64,000 bases of DNA from Syngnathus acus (taxonomy: Eukaryota; Chordata; Actinopteri; Syngnathiformes; Syngnathidae), in NCBI RefSeq assembly GCF_901709675.1, contig NC_051089.1, positions 2,113,476-2,177,475 on the forward strand, given 5' to 3'. The position numbers and the translations under genes are program-made. Numbering within the stretch: the stretch's first letter is position 1; each line of letters starts with the position of its first letter. A model generated the notes under the pieces. The model was given only the letters and a program-made list of their open reading frames with translations. It had not been told where the DNA came from and did no database searches. This document shows positions 35,171 to 47,274 of this stretch, one piece after another.

Positions 35171-35347
35171 ATCACAAGACTAGATCCTTCCCCCAACATT
35201 TTTTTTTTAACCGCATGTATGTCTGTCTTTGTGCGTGGTACAAAGAATGGAGCAGTGTAAGGCAACTTGTGACTCCTCATAAGACTCAGGGGCTAAAATG
35301 AATGACTTATTTGCTAGAGGTAATATTTAAGGTTATCGGGTTAAAGC

Positions 35348-35381
35348 TTTTTTTTTTTTTCCAATAGCTTTTTTTTTTTTT
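35348..35381. repeat. Paired 13-base T tracts
   Basis: AGC followed by 13 T occurs twice, with T tracts at 35348-35360 and 35369-35381. A local duplication with a 21-base period. Confidence 0.85.
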
Positions 35382-35559
35382 AATGGAAAAGCGAAACAGA
35401 TCCGTACTTGAGGACTTTAAAATCAGCAACGTGCATGTTCCACATAGAGAAACTTTAATAAGTGGCACTTAGAGAACAGTTAAGTCAAATACGGCTTGAT
35501 CTGACTGGTCTCTGGATATGGCCCAATATGGGTTCATATATTAAGACTATAATCACCCT

Positions 35560-35720
35560 GCCTGTGCTGGCATGGCTCTCTCCTCCTTTTCCGCCTGATG
35601 ACTTACGGGCCGAAGCAGGGCTAATACAAATGAGCCTGATAAGTGCTCCTTTGTGGATAAAGTCCCCCCGGACATTAGGCTGGAATCAGCTGAGTTTGTG
35701 CTGTCTGTTATCCAACATTC
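35560..35720. promoter_or_regulatory. High-complexity block, possible conserved element
   Basis: Unique, locally GC-richer sequence, open on the plus strand for 89 codons (from 35462) without any recognised domain. Contains CCTTTGTGGATAAAG near 35648 (a TCF/LEF-like CTTTGTG core) and GGCTGGAATCAGCTG near 35679. Probably non-coding; conservation unknown. Confidence 0.2.
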
Positions 35721-35733
35721 TTGACCTATAAGA

Positions 35734-36067
35734 CAAGAGTTTTGTCTCATTTTTGTCACGGACCACATCATAGTCATAGTTTCCCTCGGAGGGCCATTAT
35801 GACTGTCAACGTCTTCTATATACATACAGTATACGCGACAAAAACCGATGAATAACTAGTTTGAAATCAGAGACTAGTAACAATTGTTCGAATATTTTAA
35901 AATAATCCACGGTAATAAAAATTGCTAGCAATGCCTCTTTTTTAAAAGTGAAGACATTTGTAATTTTAGTAATGACACAAAGTCGATGCAAAATTTGTCT
36001 TCGTGGGCCACATAACACGATGTGGCGGGCCATATCTGGCCCCCGGGCCTTGAGTTTGACATCAGGG
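35734..36067 (+). mobile_element. Non-autonomous hAT-type MITE, copy 4
   Basis: Left end CAAGAGTTTTGTCTC is degenerate; right end GAGTTTGACATCAGGG retains the family form. The internal blocks are among the best preserved here: TTTTTGTCACGGACCACATC, GTTTCCCTCGGAGGGCC, GACTGTCAACGTCTTC, TATATCTGGCCCCCGGGCC-like. It is 334 bases, longer than the copies at 2665 and 34144 because of a larger AT-rich centre. Same orientation as 5922. No coding capacity; no clear target duplication. Confidence 0.87.
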
Positions 36068-37779
36068 TAAACCTGTCATTCAGAAACAAACATCAACCCG
36101 AATGCAATGGAACTTGTTCCTTTGCTGTTTAATAGTCAGAAAATGTTGAAAATGGACAGATGGATAGATGTCCAACATAGCCTAAACTACACATGTAGCA
36201 GAGTAAATTATATGGACAACAAGTAGTATAATAAATTCACAAACTATAAAATTACAAAGCTGTGCAGCAATTTGCCTTTCGTGTCACGGCTACATTGCAC
36301 TTGTTTTAAAAATGCATATGAATGGCTCAGTTTGAATGAGCTTTAAAAAAGAAAAAAAAAAAAAAAAACGACTCTTTCCCTGCACTCTCCTAGTGCAAAT
36401 GCAGCGCTTCATTTCACAATTTTGCATCAAAATATATACTAGCGGCTCAGCAGGCAGACATTGGGGAAGGCCTAACCTTCAATTATTCCGTTACGGAAAC
36501 TAACGGTGCCTGTTTCACAAAGCTTTACAACCACACGTACAATACGTTCCTCTTGTACATCTCAGTCATTCTCCCTCTGTCTCCTCGTGCGTTCTGTATT
36601 CACTCGAAAGCCACAGTTTGTCTCCAAATGAAGCTCAAATAGAGATTTCTCATAAAAGCTTTCCAACGCCGATACCAATTTTAATCCAAATTGCAATTAT
36701 AGAATTATAGTTTAGATGTCATATTAAATCCATATAATTTGATGTGCGAGACTAAAGAAGAGTTACAATAAAAAGACCAATATAGAGGATGAATGATATA
36801 TAATTGCTAAACTCACCTCTATCTGCACCTATTACAGATGCAATCTATTCTTAGCGTGTTGGAAAAAAAAATGAGAAAGACTGAATTCAGCAGCCGCCAG
36901 GTGGGACAAAATGCAAATGTAAAGTGAATGGCAAATGACTTCATTCCGTGCCAATACTAGTACATGATAGAAACACTTGTGAAAGTGTAAGACGTTGGCA
37001 GTTAATCCAGCTGGGAGACTGAACAGCCGCTATAAAGTATGAGCAGTACAGGTTTGCAAGCTAATGGGCTTCAGCCATTTACAATACAGATGATGGAGTC
37101 ATTTTTCGTGTATGGTTAAATAGCCATTTCTACCAACACGGATTACCAATTGAAGTTAGCATCTTCAATCTTATATTATGATGAAGCTTCATTGACAGGA
37201 AAATTGTCAAATTAGGTGTTGACCACAGCAGAAGCCTAAAAACGGTAGCTGATAAAATTGCAATGTGTGAAAATATCCCAAAGAGAAACCCAAGTGATGC
37301 TGTTGGACTCCCAAAGTGTTTGAGATTTGCATGGATTATTTGATAAGTATGTTAATTTATTAACTGAGATAAGAGAGTCAATTAGACGGAACCTTCACCC
37401 CAATGTCAGAAAATATATTACAGGAAATTCAAGGAGTGTACAGAGGAATTTTAATTACGGTGCAGGTTAACTAAATTTTCCTCCTCCAAAAGGTAGAAAA
37501 AGAGCAGTTACTATCATTGCTAAAAGTGTTTGAAAAGGCAATGCAGTAAATAAGAGCAACTTGTGAAATTTGTTGTTTTTGCTCCAGACACAGAAAGTAA
37601 ACGTCAAAGGTTGAAATAAAATACATAATTGAGGGGATTTTTACACAATGCTTTAAATGTCAAAAATAACAAATGAAATATTTCCGTGCAACAAAGATTC
37701 ATTGGCCAGTTTCATATGCAATATATTGACATTTGTCCTCATAAATGTATAACGTGCCAAGAAGAGCCTGCGATAAATC

Positions 37780-38060
37780 ATAAAGCGATACGAATTAATA
37801 TTAGCGCAGATTGAAACGAACCCACGGTGGGGCCGTGGCAGGTAATCCACAGTTAATAAAGGCATAAGATGTTATCTGCACTAGGCCAGCTATAATGCCA
37901 CTAAATGAGATGAAGTCAAGTGTAGTGGGGCCAATGGTGCAGATAGACTGTCTCCGAGTTGCCCTTAATAGCAAAATCACTCAGCCAACGTTAAACCTGT
38001 AGGATTTGAAGGATTTGAGGTTACAAAGGAAGAAGGGAGGCGCTCCAGAACATAACGATC
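37780..38060. promoter_or_regulatory. High-complexity block, candidate conserved element
   Basis: Evenly mixed unique sequence that includes CCACGGTGGGGCCGTGG (a 6-bp stem with a 5-base loop near 37821), GGTAATCCACAG, GATGTTATCTGCAC (a GATA-type core) and CTTAATAGC. No frame is open throughout, and no transposon signature is present. An enhancer-like texture is the only support. Confidence 0.22.
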
Positions 38061-38549
38061 ACTTAAACTGCAAGATGTTTGCTTCAAAGACTCTCTTGTA
38101 CTTCAAATGTGGTCGGAATAAATGACTTTTAATGGCTCAAGTAGGCTTTGGGGAGCTTGGCGCTGGTGTTGCTAATGACAGTAAGTGACTATGGTAACAA
38201 CTACATTATTGGATGTAATGATGTGTCGTAATGCGGTCTGTATGCATATCCTATCGATTGTGGAAGTTAAAGTGTCCGCCGCTTGAGAAGCTTAATGCGT
38301 TCTTAAAGCCACACGCAATGAACAGCCAGAAGAGTTGGTCAGGAAAAGTAAAGTTGGATGTAAAACAGAGGTTACGTTATAGTGCAGTATTGATTCTTTT
38401 CACTTCAAATCCATTGCTGATGGCCTAAAGGTATCAAGAAAAATAAAAGGTGAAATAAATCCCAGATCCAGGTTTTTGAGGCGTTTAGGGATTAATGAAG
38501 CTCAGAAGGACTTAAAAGGGAGCTGTTAGTTAGAATGTTGGATAGGAGT

Positions 38550-38730
38550 TTGCCATCAACCTTTCACTTGTTCCCCCAGCTGCTGCCGCAATGAATTTTA
38601 AAAGCTCCGGGTTTTTAGCTCGCCCGCCTTCTGTTATGTGCCATAAAGTCCGTTTCTTAATGTGATCTGGCCTCTTTCCATAAATTCCAACCCCGGGGCA
38701 CGAAATGTGCACCACTGCATAAGCATATTT
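38550..38730. promoter_or_regulatory. High-complexity block, candidate conserved element
   Basis: Contains an E-box cluster CCAGCTGCTGCCG near 38577, GTGATCTGGCC, CCATAAATTCC (near 38679) and CGGGGCACGAAATG. Unique and GC-richer than its flanks. Function is inferred from texture alone. Confidence 0.2.
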
Positions 38731-40710
38731 TAATGGCCATCCTACTCAAAATATTTTGGAACATTAACATCACGTCATTGCACAGAAAGTGAAATAATCA
38801 GTTTATCAGGTGCTGTGGGTAACTGAAGACTGCAAAGAAAAAATTATGAGTAAATTATTAAAATTATTCTTTTAATATTGATATTATCAGAATGTGGAGT
38901 TTATTATTATTCAATATGTACATAAAATAAAAAGACAAAAACAAAACAAAAATGAATCCAGTGCACTCCTGTTTTAATTCTCTGCGAGCAGTTTGTAAGT
39001 AACCATGTTATGGAAACAAATGAAGAAAAACTGCAGAATAAAACCAAACATACTCATAAGTGCCACTGAAAATATCAATTCTGTGTTTCTCTCAGGGCAT
39101 ACTAAAATTGATATCTTGCCTAAGCTTGGAAGCAGTTCTCACAAAGAACAAGAAACACCCAGTCAAAATGTGACATGTTTCTTTTTTTCTGTTGTTTAAA
39201 ACCTATCCTTGGGGAATATTCCCTTTATGTTGACTTTTGCCGAGACCCTTTAGTGTGGAAAATTCACACAGGATTGAAATATGCAGCACTAGTTTCCTAG
39301 TTTCTCATTTCCATTCAAATATAGTACAATAAACGTGCAAAGCCCATTGGAGGGGAAAAAAGGCTACATATATTATAAGATTTGGAAATACTGAAGCCTG
39401 ATACACAAGACCAAGTAAAAATAGACTCAACACATAACTAATTTTGTTTCCAGAATATTGTGATTGCTTCCAGTCTTCCATTCATCATCTATACCACTTA
39501 AAATGTTGTACTGTACACTTGCCCGGCAGCTAGTCAATTGTAAGCCATGCTCCCAATCACGATCTAATCAAATAGGATTATATGTAATTAAATAGTCTAT
39601 TGATATCCCGCTAATCCCTTTGATGATAATAACGAGCAATTTAGTAAAGTGTTCAGTTCGTGTGCCCCCCACCGTTTTGAATTTCCACCAATGGCCATAA
39701 AAGCAACCACAAATCATATCGTTTTCATTGCGACGGACTTTTGCATTTCAACTCTTTCACACTGTGCCGATACGAGTTATGTGCGTGAGCATCCTGTACT
39801 GTATGAAGACAATGTAAACACTAGTTTGCAAACTACAATAATGTGCAGATAAGCTATGCTGAGCGCGAGCGTTCTCCTCAGATGCTTATTGCCTAAATCT
39901 CTTTCTAACTGGCAGGGAATCACATAATTGGCTGTGGTCCATTTGCTCATCCGTGAGTTTTTGTGTGTGCGTGTGTCCTCTCACCAACAGCAGATTTTAA
40001 TGAATCGGTTTTACAGTGTTTAGCGCTGCTGGCTATAAGAGGGTCAGGGTGGGAGTGAATGACTCTGACCACTGAGAGACAGCCAAGCATGGATATCTAT
40101 ATAGTCTCCATGGTTTGAGCCCAATGTGACTGGCTTAATAAAAAACAATCCTGCTTTCTTTCTCCTAGTTTACTACTATCATGCCTCTCCTATTGAAATA
40201 TAAATACCTGTATTGCAAATACGGGGGGGTGTAGTAGCATAAGTGTGACGCATTGCTTGACGCACAGCCGGCGCAGAAAAGTATGCATGGCTCACGGCAG
40301 TGCACTGAGAGCCAAGTCTACTGATTTACCATGTCAACTTGTCTAATTCACCATGTTCTCCGTGTTGGCCAGACAACCCATGTAGACTGCTTCAAACCAG
40401 CCACACGAGCAGAACTGGCACTTGGGGGTCTGCCCACTGTGTCGCTGGCTATGTCACACCTGCCAATCAAATGCAAATACCACCAGATAGAATGCGAAGA
40501 AGCGCTTGTGTTACGGCTCCTGCCAGAACGATGCAAGAGCTTTTGTCAGAGATGCAGCATGGATACGAAAGTCAATTGGCCGTCCACTTTTAATTCTTGG
40601 TATTCAAATATTTTTGAATTGGTCTTCCCTTCTGGTCGACTTTTTAGGGAGTATTGGTTGAAACAAACAATTTTCATATCAGTGTAATTAAATGAGAAAT
40701 GGGGTGCACT

Positions 40711-40897
40711 TAAAATATATAGCGCTTTATTACATCACTGTTGTGGTCCAAGCAATTTTATAGAAGCTCCCATTAATTCACCAATGGGCATCTGCTGCCA
40801 GCTTCTTGCCCACAGCAGTCAGTCAAAGCCAGGAATTCAAACATCTGACCCTTTTCTGACTTGACAACCCAATGTACCAACTGAGCCACAGCTGCCA
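40711..40897 (-). mobile_element. tRNA-derived SINE, second type
   Basis: On the minus strand the head reads GGCAGCTGTGGCTCAGTTGG (40878-40897), a tRNA-like A box, with a B-box-like TGTTTGAATTCC at 40832-40843, then GTGGGCAAGAAGC, and a tail with AATAAAGCGCTATATATTTT (about 40715-40734). A tRNA head plus an AAGCGCTATATA tail is typical of fish SINEs that use an L2-type LINE tail. Differs from the SINEs at 17648 and 46978. It carries no gene. Confidence 0.75.
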
Positions 40898-41097
40898 AAC
40901 AATGGCGCCAGGATAGCCTTGAAGCAGATTATGCCGAAGATGTACTCGTCCCTGGATAAATCCTTAATGGGGTTATGCAGTAAACAAACATAAAAATCAC
41001 TAAAAAGAACAAAACACAGTGTTCCTTTGCAAAAATATTGTTGTGAAGTTGCTTGAGGAAAACATCACTGTATTCCAAATTAGGAAACCATCTAGCT

Positions 41098-41205
41098 AAC
41101 CATCCATACGTAGTGCTTAACCTTACTATGGTGTGCCTTCAGGTAAGAGGCGGAGTCTCTGGACAACCAGCCAATCAGGGCACTGCATTAACAAACTAGC
41201 ACCAT
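41098..41205 (-). mobile_element. Truncated HE1/DANA-like SINE fragment
   Basis: On the plus strand, AACCATCCATACG at the left, AGAGGCGGAGTCTCTGGACA (about 41146-41165) and CAGCCAATCAGGGCACTGC match, in order, the tail-side half of the common fish SINE (gagaggcggggtacaccctgga, cagccaatcgcagggcac). The tRNA head is missing. The CAG|GTAAGA at 41140-41148, which resembles a splice donor, falls inside this fragment. Confidence 0.6.
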
Positions 41206-43051
41206 GAATGCTTTTGGGGATAGAAAACCGGATTTAAACAAAGCATTCGAGGGAAAGTAAATGTTCGTGAGTTAAGGTAGCTTTTATTATCAGTCATGAA
41301 CAAAGTCATTTCAAAATGCGACACAGTTAATGAGAGATAATCGTGTTGGTCAATATACTGTGCTTATCATACAATGAAGGAAAATAAATGTGTTCGGTGT
41401 CCTTGCCAGATGATTTGCTCCTGTGCGTCTGTTCACATCCAGCACAGCATGCACTCACGTCGACCGGCTTTATAGGCGACTGAGGAGCTGAATGGACGCT
41501 GACTTTATTTACACATCCTATAAAAGTGTAATGAGCATCTGAATATGCAAAATCGTATGAAGGAAGAACAATCTGATCATTGGCGTGCATTTACGCATCG
41601 TACTTGATGTCGGCATCTGCTGGTTTAGTAATTGGATCTTGTTTTTTATGGCCAATTAGATGGAAAAACAGGATTGTGGAGGAAGCAGGGCAGGGGGAGA
41701 CAGAAACAAGTAATGCAGTGTTACACAGGCAAGAAGGAAATTGTAAGGGCTGTTGAGCCTACGTAGGCACTTGTTGACCATGTTAGTTGTTGCGACAGCA
41801 AAATTGATCTAATTTTGCTGTTCTAATAAAATAAATGAGGAAAATATGCTCTCATATTAAATAGTTTACTTCCAACCCAGTTGATATCTTTGACGTCTAT
41901 AACCGTCAATGGCACTGAATGAATTAATGGCTTTAACAAAACACTTGTGGAGCAATCAAATGACTTGTAGGAAATGAATGCTTTTGACTAAAAGACCAAT
42001 GCTGTCTTTACATTCAGTAAATAGTCAATTAACCAAATGAGAAAGTAATTGCCCCGGGGTGATCAATGCTTCAGAAACGAATTTAATCATTTACCAAACT
42101 GTTAAATTGCAGGTTTTACATTATAAACTCTCAATTGGTCTCCTTGGGACTAAAGACACAATTACAAAAGATACTGTACTGAATTCACAGTACAATGTTG
42201 GAAAAACATCATGAAAATTCTGAATGCCACTGCCACATAATATACAATGATGGACTTCCAGCCCGCTCTTCTCCAATGCATGCATAGCCCTTAAGGTTCA
42301 TTATAAGATAATTCTACCGTGTATTAATCAACAAATCTGTCTGCTGTCACCAGTTCTGTCCATGTTTGACGGTGCTCCAAATGAACGGGAGGGCTCGGCC
42401 GTAAAACCAATGACATTAAAGTTAATGCCAGAACATTACTCAGACAATGTGCAAGAAAATAACCACCATGACAGTTTAGCAGGAAAAGGTCAGAATGGAA
42501 ATGACTGTTCACTCATTATGCGGCTCCTGAGGCAACTTTTTACTGTCACTCGTTAATTAGTGTCAAGGCAGTCACTGCCAACTTTTGACTGGTGTGGCAG
42601 CTCAACTGGTTTCATTTAAGGTGGGGAAATTGCAGCTTGCAAACGGTGCATGTCATTCATCATCCTATAGAGGTTTTTACAATTTGGCATAATGTCACAT
42701 GGATGGGACCACACTGAAAACAAAACAGGATGTTGCAAAATCTAAAATAGACCTTTTAACCACACTTACATGCACCGAGTCTCTTAGTGTTGCATTTTTG
42801 CCCAAATGTGCGACTATTTTATAAAATATGTCTGCGCTCCGTTTCACGAGAATATACTGATGTTAGGGGGGGGGAAATGGTTTATAAAGATATTAAATTT
42901 TCACTTCACTCTTAAAATGAAACAATCTTGTAGCTCAAATCCAATAACATAATTTTATTAACCGGATAATTAATAAATGACTCAATCAAATGACTCGAGA
43001 GAAATCTGCATTTTTATCATTTGGAAGACTAAAGGGACTCACTTCTCCATC

Positions 43052-43070
43052 CCTCCTCCTCCTCCTCCTC
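43052..43070. repeat. (CTC)n trinucleotide repeat
   Basis: Six tandem CTC/TCC units, giving a proline run in one frame of translation. An ordinary microsatellite. Confidence 0.9.
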
Positions 43071-43274
43071 GTTCTTCACTAATGTGCATTCCCTTTGCAT
43101 TTGTCTCCCAACTTATGACTCACTCGTGTCTGTGCCCCACTGTGCGTGTGCGGAGACACAATTGAATTAACAGCATGGCAGAGTCACAAAATCATACTCA
43201 AATCAAGGATGACATATCAACAAAAAGCGTCAATTGCTTCAAATATTTACTTAATTGCATCTAAACTCTCCTGG

Positions 43275-43706
43275 GTTGTCACATTTGGACTTGTTAAAAT
43301 ACCAAATAAAAATAAAATATATTATAATAAAATAAAATACCACAAGCTGTGGCTGTGTATTCTTGTTGTCCCATTTAAAAAAAAAGAAAAACATTTCAAC
43401 TGAGGCTCCTTAGCAGGATCTAGTCGTCACGTTTGGACTTGTTAAATACCAAATAAAAATAAAATAAATAATAATAAAATACCACAAGTGTATTCTTGTC
43501 CCATAAAAAAATAAATAAAATACATTTCTACTGAGGTTCCTTAGCCGGATTTGCATTTAGTTGTCACATTTGGACTTGTTAAATACCAAATAAAAATAAA
43601 ATAAATAATAATAAAATAAAATACCACAAGCTGTGACTGTGTATTCTTGATGTCCCATAAAAAAAATAAAAAAAAATTCTACTGAGGTTCGTTAGCAGGA
43701 TTTGCA
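43275..43706 (+). repeat. Three-copy tandem repeat, unit about 137-148 bases
   Basis: Copies begin at about 43275, 43423 and 43560. Each has the same order of blocks: GTCACATTTGGACTTGTTAA (G for A in copy 2), an A/T-rich CCAAATAAAAATAAAATA run, a CCACAAG(CTGTG)TGTATTCTTG block, CCCAT followed by an A run, then ACTGAGG(T/C)TCCTTAGCAGGAT. Copies 2 and 3 are closest to each other; copy 2 lacks part of the CTGTGACTG segment. No coding capacity. It is a small minisatellite-like local amplification. Confidence 0.9.
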
Positions 43707-46700
43707 GTCAGGTGAAATACGTAACTCATGTGTCACAGTTTGCTCCGGGTATTAAGACAATCAAAGAACTGTAAAATCGGCCCTGGACTGGGTAATCTCG
43801 TGTTCTGGCAAAGTCTCACTGGGACAGACTGCATTATTTATGGAAACAATAAGACTATGTAAGAGCCAACTGTTGACTGGTATTGTACCAAAAATGGCGT
43901 GGACATTTTAAACTAGGTTTGGGAATAGGTTTCAAAATAAAAGCGCTAACAAAAAGTGTTGTACACAGATGCTTATGTTCTTATACTATTTCAAATAAAC
44001 ACTAGTCCCAATCTTGAAAGCACGTAAATATTTTTGGAGGGAATTGTTAGATTGTGTATCTTCATGAGAACATAAACTAAAGTTAGCCGGTCTAAGCCCT
44101 AAAACTCCGGGGCTGAAAATGATTCCCCCTGTGTACAATAGGCATGAAAAATAATTTTGCCAAGAAAATACGTCACAGTCCTCTACAAAATGTATGGATT
44201 TTACACCTCATACCTTTGCCAGGTTAGTTGAGTATTGGCCGTAGTACAAAAATTGCAACTGAAGGTCAAAGGCTCAAGTGGACAGAAATCACAGCGTATA
44301 CTATTTGTAAGTTGAAGGGCTGCTCTTGCAACTTGAAAGCTTTCTGTTCATCCCCGTTTGGCCTCCAGGCGGAGAGATGCATTGCTGATGGAAAGGCCCA
44401 TTATCAGACTAAAATACTCCAGTCACAAGTCTCTTCAGCAAGAGTGACGTTGCTTTGGAACGTCTGATAATAAGTGTGATTTGATAAAAGCTGGAAGACG
44501 AATTAACGACAACTAGGTCAAGTTAATGCTCAGTGTGTGCGCGTGTGCATGTGACAAAAATGCCATCCATCAAAATTGTTTCTTGGAAGATGTGCTAGAA
44601 AAATGATGTCAAAATCTCCCATTTCTGGTGGAATTTTTGGAAGGCCTCAAAAGACACAAAACTTTTTCAAATGTTTTTTAAATATTTTATATAAAAAAAC
44701 TTTTTTAAAAATTATACAAAAATTTACAAATCTAATCAGCCAATGAAGTGGAATAAAGACGAAAATGTAGATGCAATTATTTTCTTTAGTTTTTTTTTTC
44801 GCTGGTAGGACTTGGCATCAACATAGTGGAATTTGTTTTATGAATGAAATGTGTTGCCTGAAATCAAGTACGTATGTTGCTGTTGGATGCGGCGACTAGA
44901 GTATCAGAGGATAGCGCTTCCCAAACAAAGCATTGGCACCGCACAGTAATCATTCAGCATCAGTGTCACTGGCAAGCTTTCTTTTTTATGCACACATGAT
45001 TTTATAGTTTATAACCAAAGTTATATAGCTGTCAGTTTTTCAGTTACTCCAAAGGGAGCCAAGACTGTACTCGTGATCCACTGCATGATCAACTTTGAGA
45101 TAAATAAATATATAAAATCAGCATGTTTTAAAGTGAACTTAAGATGTGACTGGGCTGTATCGGCAACTAGGTCATAAGCAATGATAATAATAAAATAAGA
45201 TTCGGTTGATGTGTACCAAAGTTGTCAGATGACTTTACGCATGACATTCCCGATACCCACCACATGATCACTCAATGACATGAAGTGTCTGTGCTCAGAA
45301 TTTTCTTAATAAAACAGTTTGACTTTAGGACAACAACTTGTGATTAAGAATATTGCCTGTGGATCTGACAAAACTAAGCATAGAAAAACAAAACCACAAG
45401 AAGTTGCATCCCGTGATTTTTCTTGCATTCATTTTTTTTTGTCATTTTTGTTTCTCCCTGGGATTTATGTCTACTGATTGACTCGGGCAGCTCGAAAGCA
45501 TCCTCTCCTTTTCCCTGATGAACTCCCTTTTTCATTTTTGGCTGTGGGTTTCGGGTCATTATCTTTCTGCATAGAGGATGAATTTCCCAATCAATTCGGA
45601 TGCATGGTTTCAATCTGCCTCACTGCCAAAATACTTTTCAAAGGAGGTGTTTCACAAAGCCGGAGTTTTATGCAGCTCAGATTTTCCTAAAATTAGCTTT
45701 GGGACTACAATGCATGTTTTTCATCAGTGAAATGAAGTTAAAACCTTCCAAAATCCTGGAAATGATTCAGCAGCATATTATTATTGCAGCAACTGAAGAT
45801 AGGATTTTAAAAGTACCTTTTATTAAACTGGTGCCAAAAAGTGTCTTGGAGGTTTATAGCGGCACCAATTGCAAGCTTAAATTCTGGGAAGTATCGATCA
45901 CAAGCTCGTAAACAATTTCTGCGGAATCGTAACACTTGTCTCGGTGTAACGTGTAGAAAACTGGAATTCGTTAAGGCCGGTTTGATTTCTTTTTGTTATA
46001 GTAATTCCGGTAAAATTACTTGGTGTTCAATCGTACAACTTTGGTAATTGTGTTTGGTGTGTTAAAGTTGTCTATTTATTAAAGGCCACTTTAATTGGAT
46101 ATCATCAGTTTAATTCGATTCTAGTCACTTTCACTGCCGCACTGAAAGAGTCGTAACATCTTTTTTGTCCTCACGATTCTGAGATCATACAGCACTTTGT
46201 GGTATCTAATAAACCACAGAGAAATTAAATTTTAAAATCTCCACAATAATAAAATGCTATATAAATTCATTATTGGCATGGGGCAAAATCACATCAATAG
46301 TGCATGAATACATAAAAGAAACAATGCCAAATATTAAATCGAGAATTTTATTTATTTCATTCCATGATATCATAATTTGTTTTATACACTTGGATATGAA
46401 CTTTTTTTCCCCAAATCATTTAATTATAGTCCCTCATTATTCTCAAAGTGATTAAAACATATATTTGTATGATTTCTCAATTAAATGTTCACCTCGTGTG
46501 GGCTTCTCTTCACAGCAGACACGGTGTCTTGTTAAATTACAGCAACTAGCATCCTTTGCAGTTAATTAATCCCGTATGACCGGCAAGCAACATAGATTTG
46601 AAAGGTAAACGATAAAAACAGCAGTCAATAATGGAACTCAGATAGCTCAAGTGGTAATGGAATTACAGTAATTCTTCCACGACCACTCTGATTAGGGACT

Positions 46701-46977
46701 GCAGTGTCATATGAGGTGCCATTTCAGTTAAATCGGTGTCTGTTTGTGATTGACAAACTCAATCCACTTTAGTGTACAATATAAGGACATCTTGGTAACG
46801 TTAGTTTTTTATTTTTTAGCAATTTTTGTTTTTGACCTTCTGTTCATCTTTGCTCTTTAGCCCCAAAGTGCTGAAAGAACACGTGTGAAACGTGTTTATG
46901 TCTTACTTGTGTGTAACGAAGTTTACTTCAAATGAGTGTAAAATGTAATCATGTCTATTTGGGGAGGGTTGAATTTA

Positions 46978-47274
46978 ACCAGCTCAGTGGGCCTAGTGGT
47001 AGATGTCCGCCCTGAGACTGGAAGGTTATGGGTTCAAACCCTGGCCGGGTCATACCAAAGACTATAAAAATGGGACCCGTTGCCTCCCTGCTTGACACTC
47101 AGCATTAAGGGTTAGATCACCAAATGATTCCCGAGCGCGGCACCGCTGCTGCTCACTGCTCCCCTCCCCCCAGGGGATGGATCAAAATCACACGGGGATG
47201 GGTTAAATGCAGAGGACAAATTTCACCACACCCAGATGTGTGTGTGACGATCATTGGGACTTTAACTTTAACTA
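46978..47274 (+). mobile_element. tRNA-derived SINE, well-preserved fish family
   Basis: The head contains an A-box-like TGGGCCTAGTGGT (46988-47000) and a perfect B box GGTTCAAACC (47031-47040), which form an internal RNA polymerase III promoter. The body contains CGCTGCTGCTCACTGCTCCC (47142-47161), GGGATGGGTTAAATGCAGAGG and AAATTTCACCACACC. The tail is TGTGTGTGACGATCATTGGG followed by ACTTTAACTTTAAC. This structure matches a SINE abundant in spiny-rayed fishes (V-SINE/SINE_FR2-like; the name is from memory). Near full length. No gene. Confidence 0.88.

Larger units (their letters stand above)
34419..35733. other. Gene-free interval between two hAT MITEs
   Basis: No gene is recognisable. It holds a candidate microexon at 34943, a homeodomain-motif block at about 35.0-35.2 kb, paired T tracts at 35.35 kb and a high-complexity block at 35.56-35.72 kb. 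Confidence 0.5.
36068..40710. other. Gene-free stretch with high-complexity blocks
   Basis: No gene is recognisable. A minus-strand GATAGAG|GTGAGTTT ends at 36819-36820 like a strong donor, but no acceptor suits it. An A-rich tract lies near 36346-36368. A 118-codon frame at 40331-40687 overlaps an 84-codon frame in another register; neither resembles a known protein. CCATTCATCATCTATACC near 39480 may be the tail of a decayed SINE. Two denser blocks are listed separately. Confidence 0.5.
41206..46977. other. Gene-free stretch
   Basis: No gene is recognisable. Contents: a high-complexity block at about 41380-41600, a (CTC)n tract at 43.05 kb, a three-copy tandem repeat at 43.28-43.71 kb, an AT-rich tract near 44.68 kb and otherwise unique sequence. 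The open frames at 45.4-46.0 kb on both strands have no recognisable domain. Confidence 0.5.

Noticed and set aside
36817-36824. Minus-strand GAG|GTGAGT donor
   Set aside because: No pyrimidine tract with AG lies at a sensible distance upstream, so no exon can be drawn.
40331-40687. 118-codon open frame with an 84-codon frame overlapping it in another register
   Set aside because: Overlapping frames in all registers reflect a local scarcity of stop codons in GC-richer sequence. Neither peptide resembles a known protein.
41140-41148. CAG|GTAAGA as a splice donor
   Set aside because: It lies inside a truncated SINE fragment and has no partner acceptor.
43275-43706. Repeats with spacers, considered as a CRISPR-like array
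   Set aside because: The units are about 140 bases, directly adjacent, only three, and in a vertebrate sequence. This is a tandem duplication.
46978-47045. tRNA gene suggested by A and B boxes
   Set aside because: The head does not fold as a full cloverleaf and is joined to a SINE body and tail. It is a tRNA-derived SINE.
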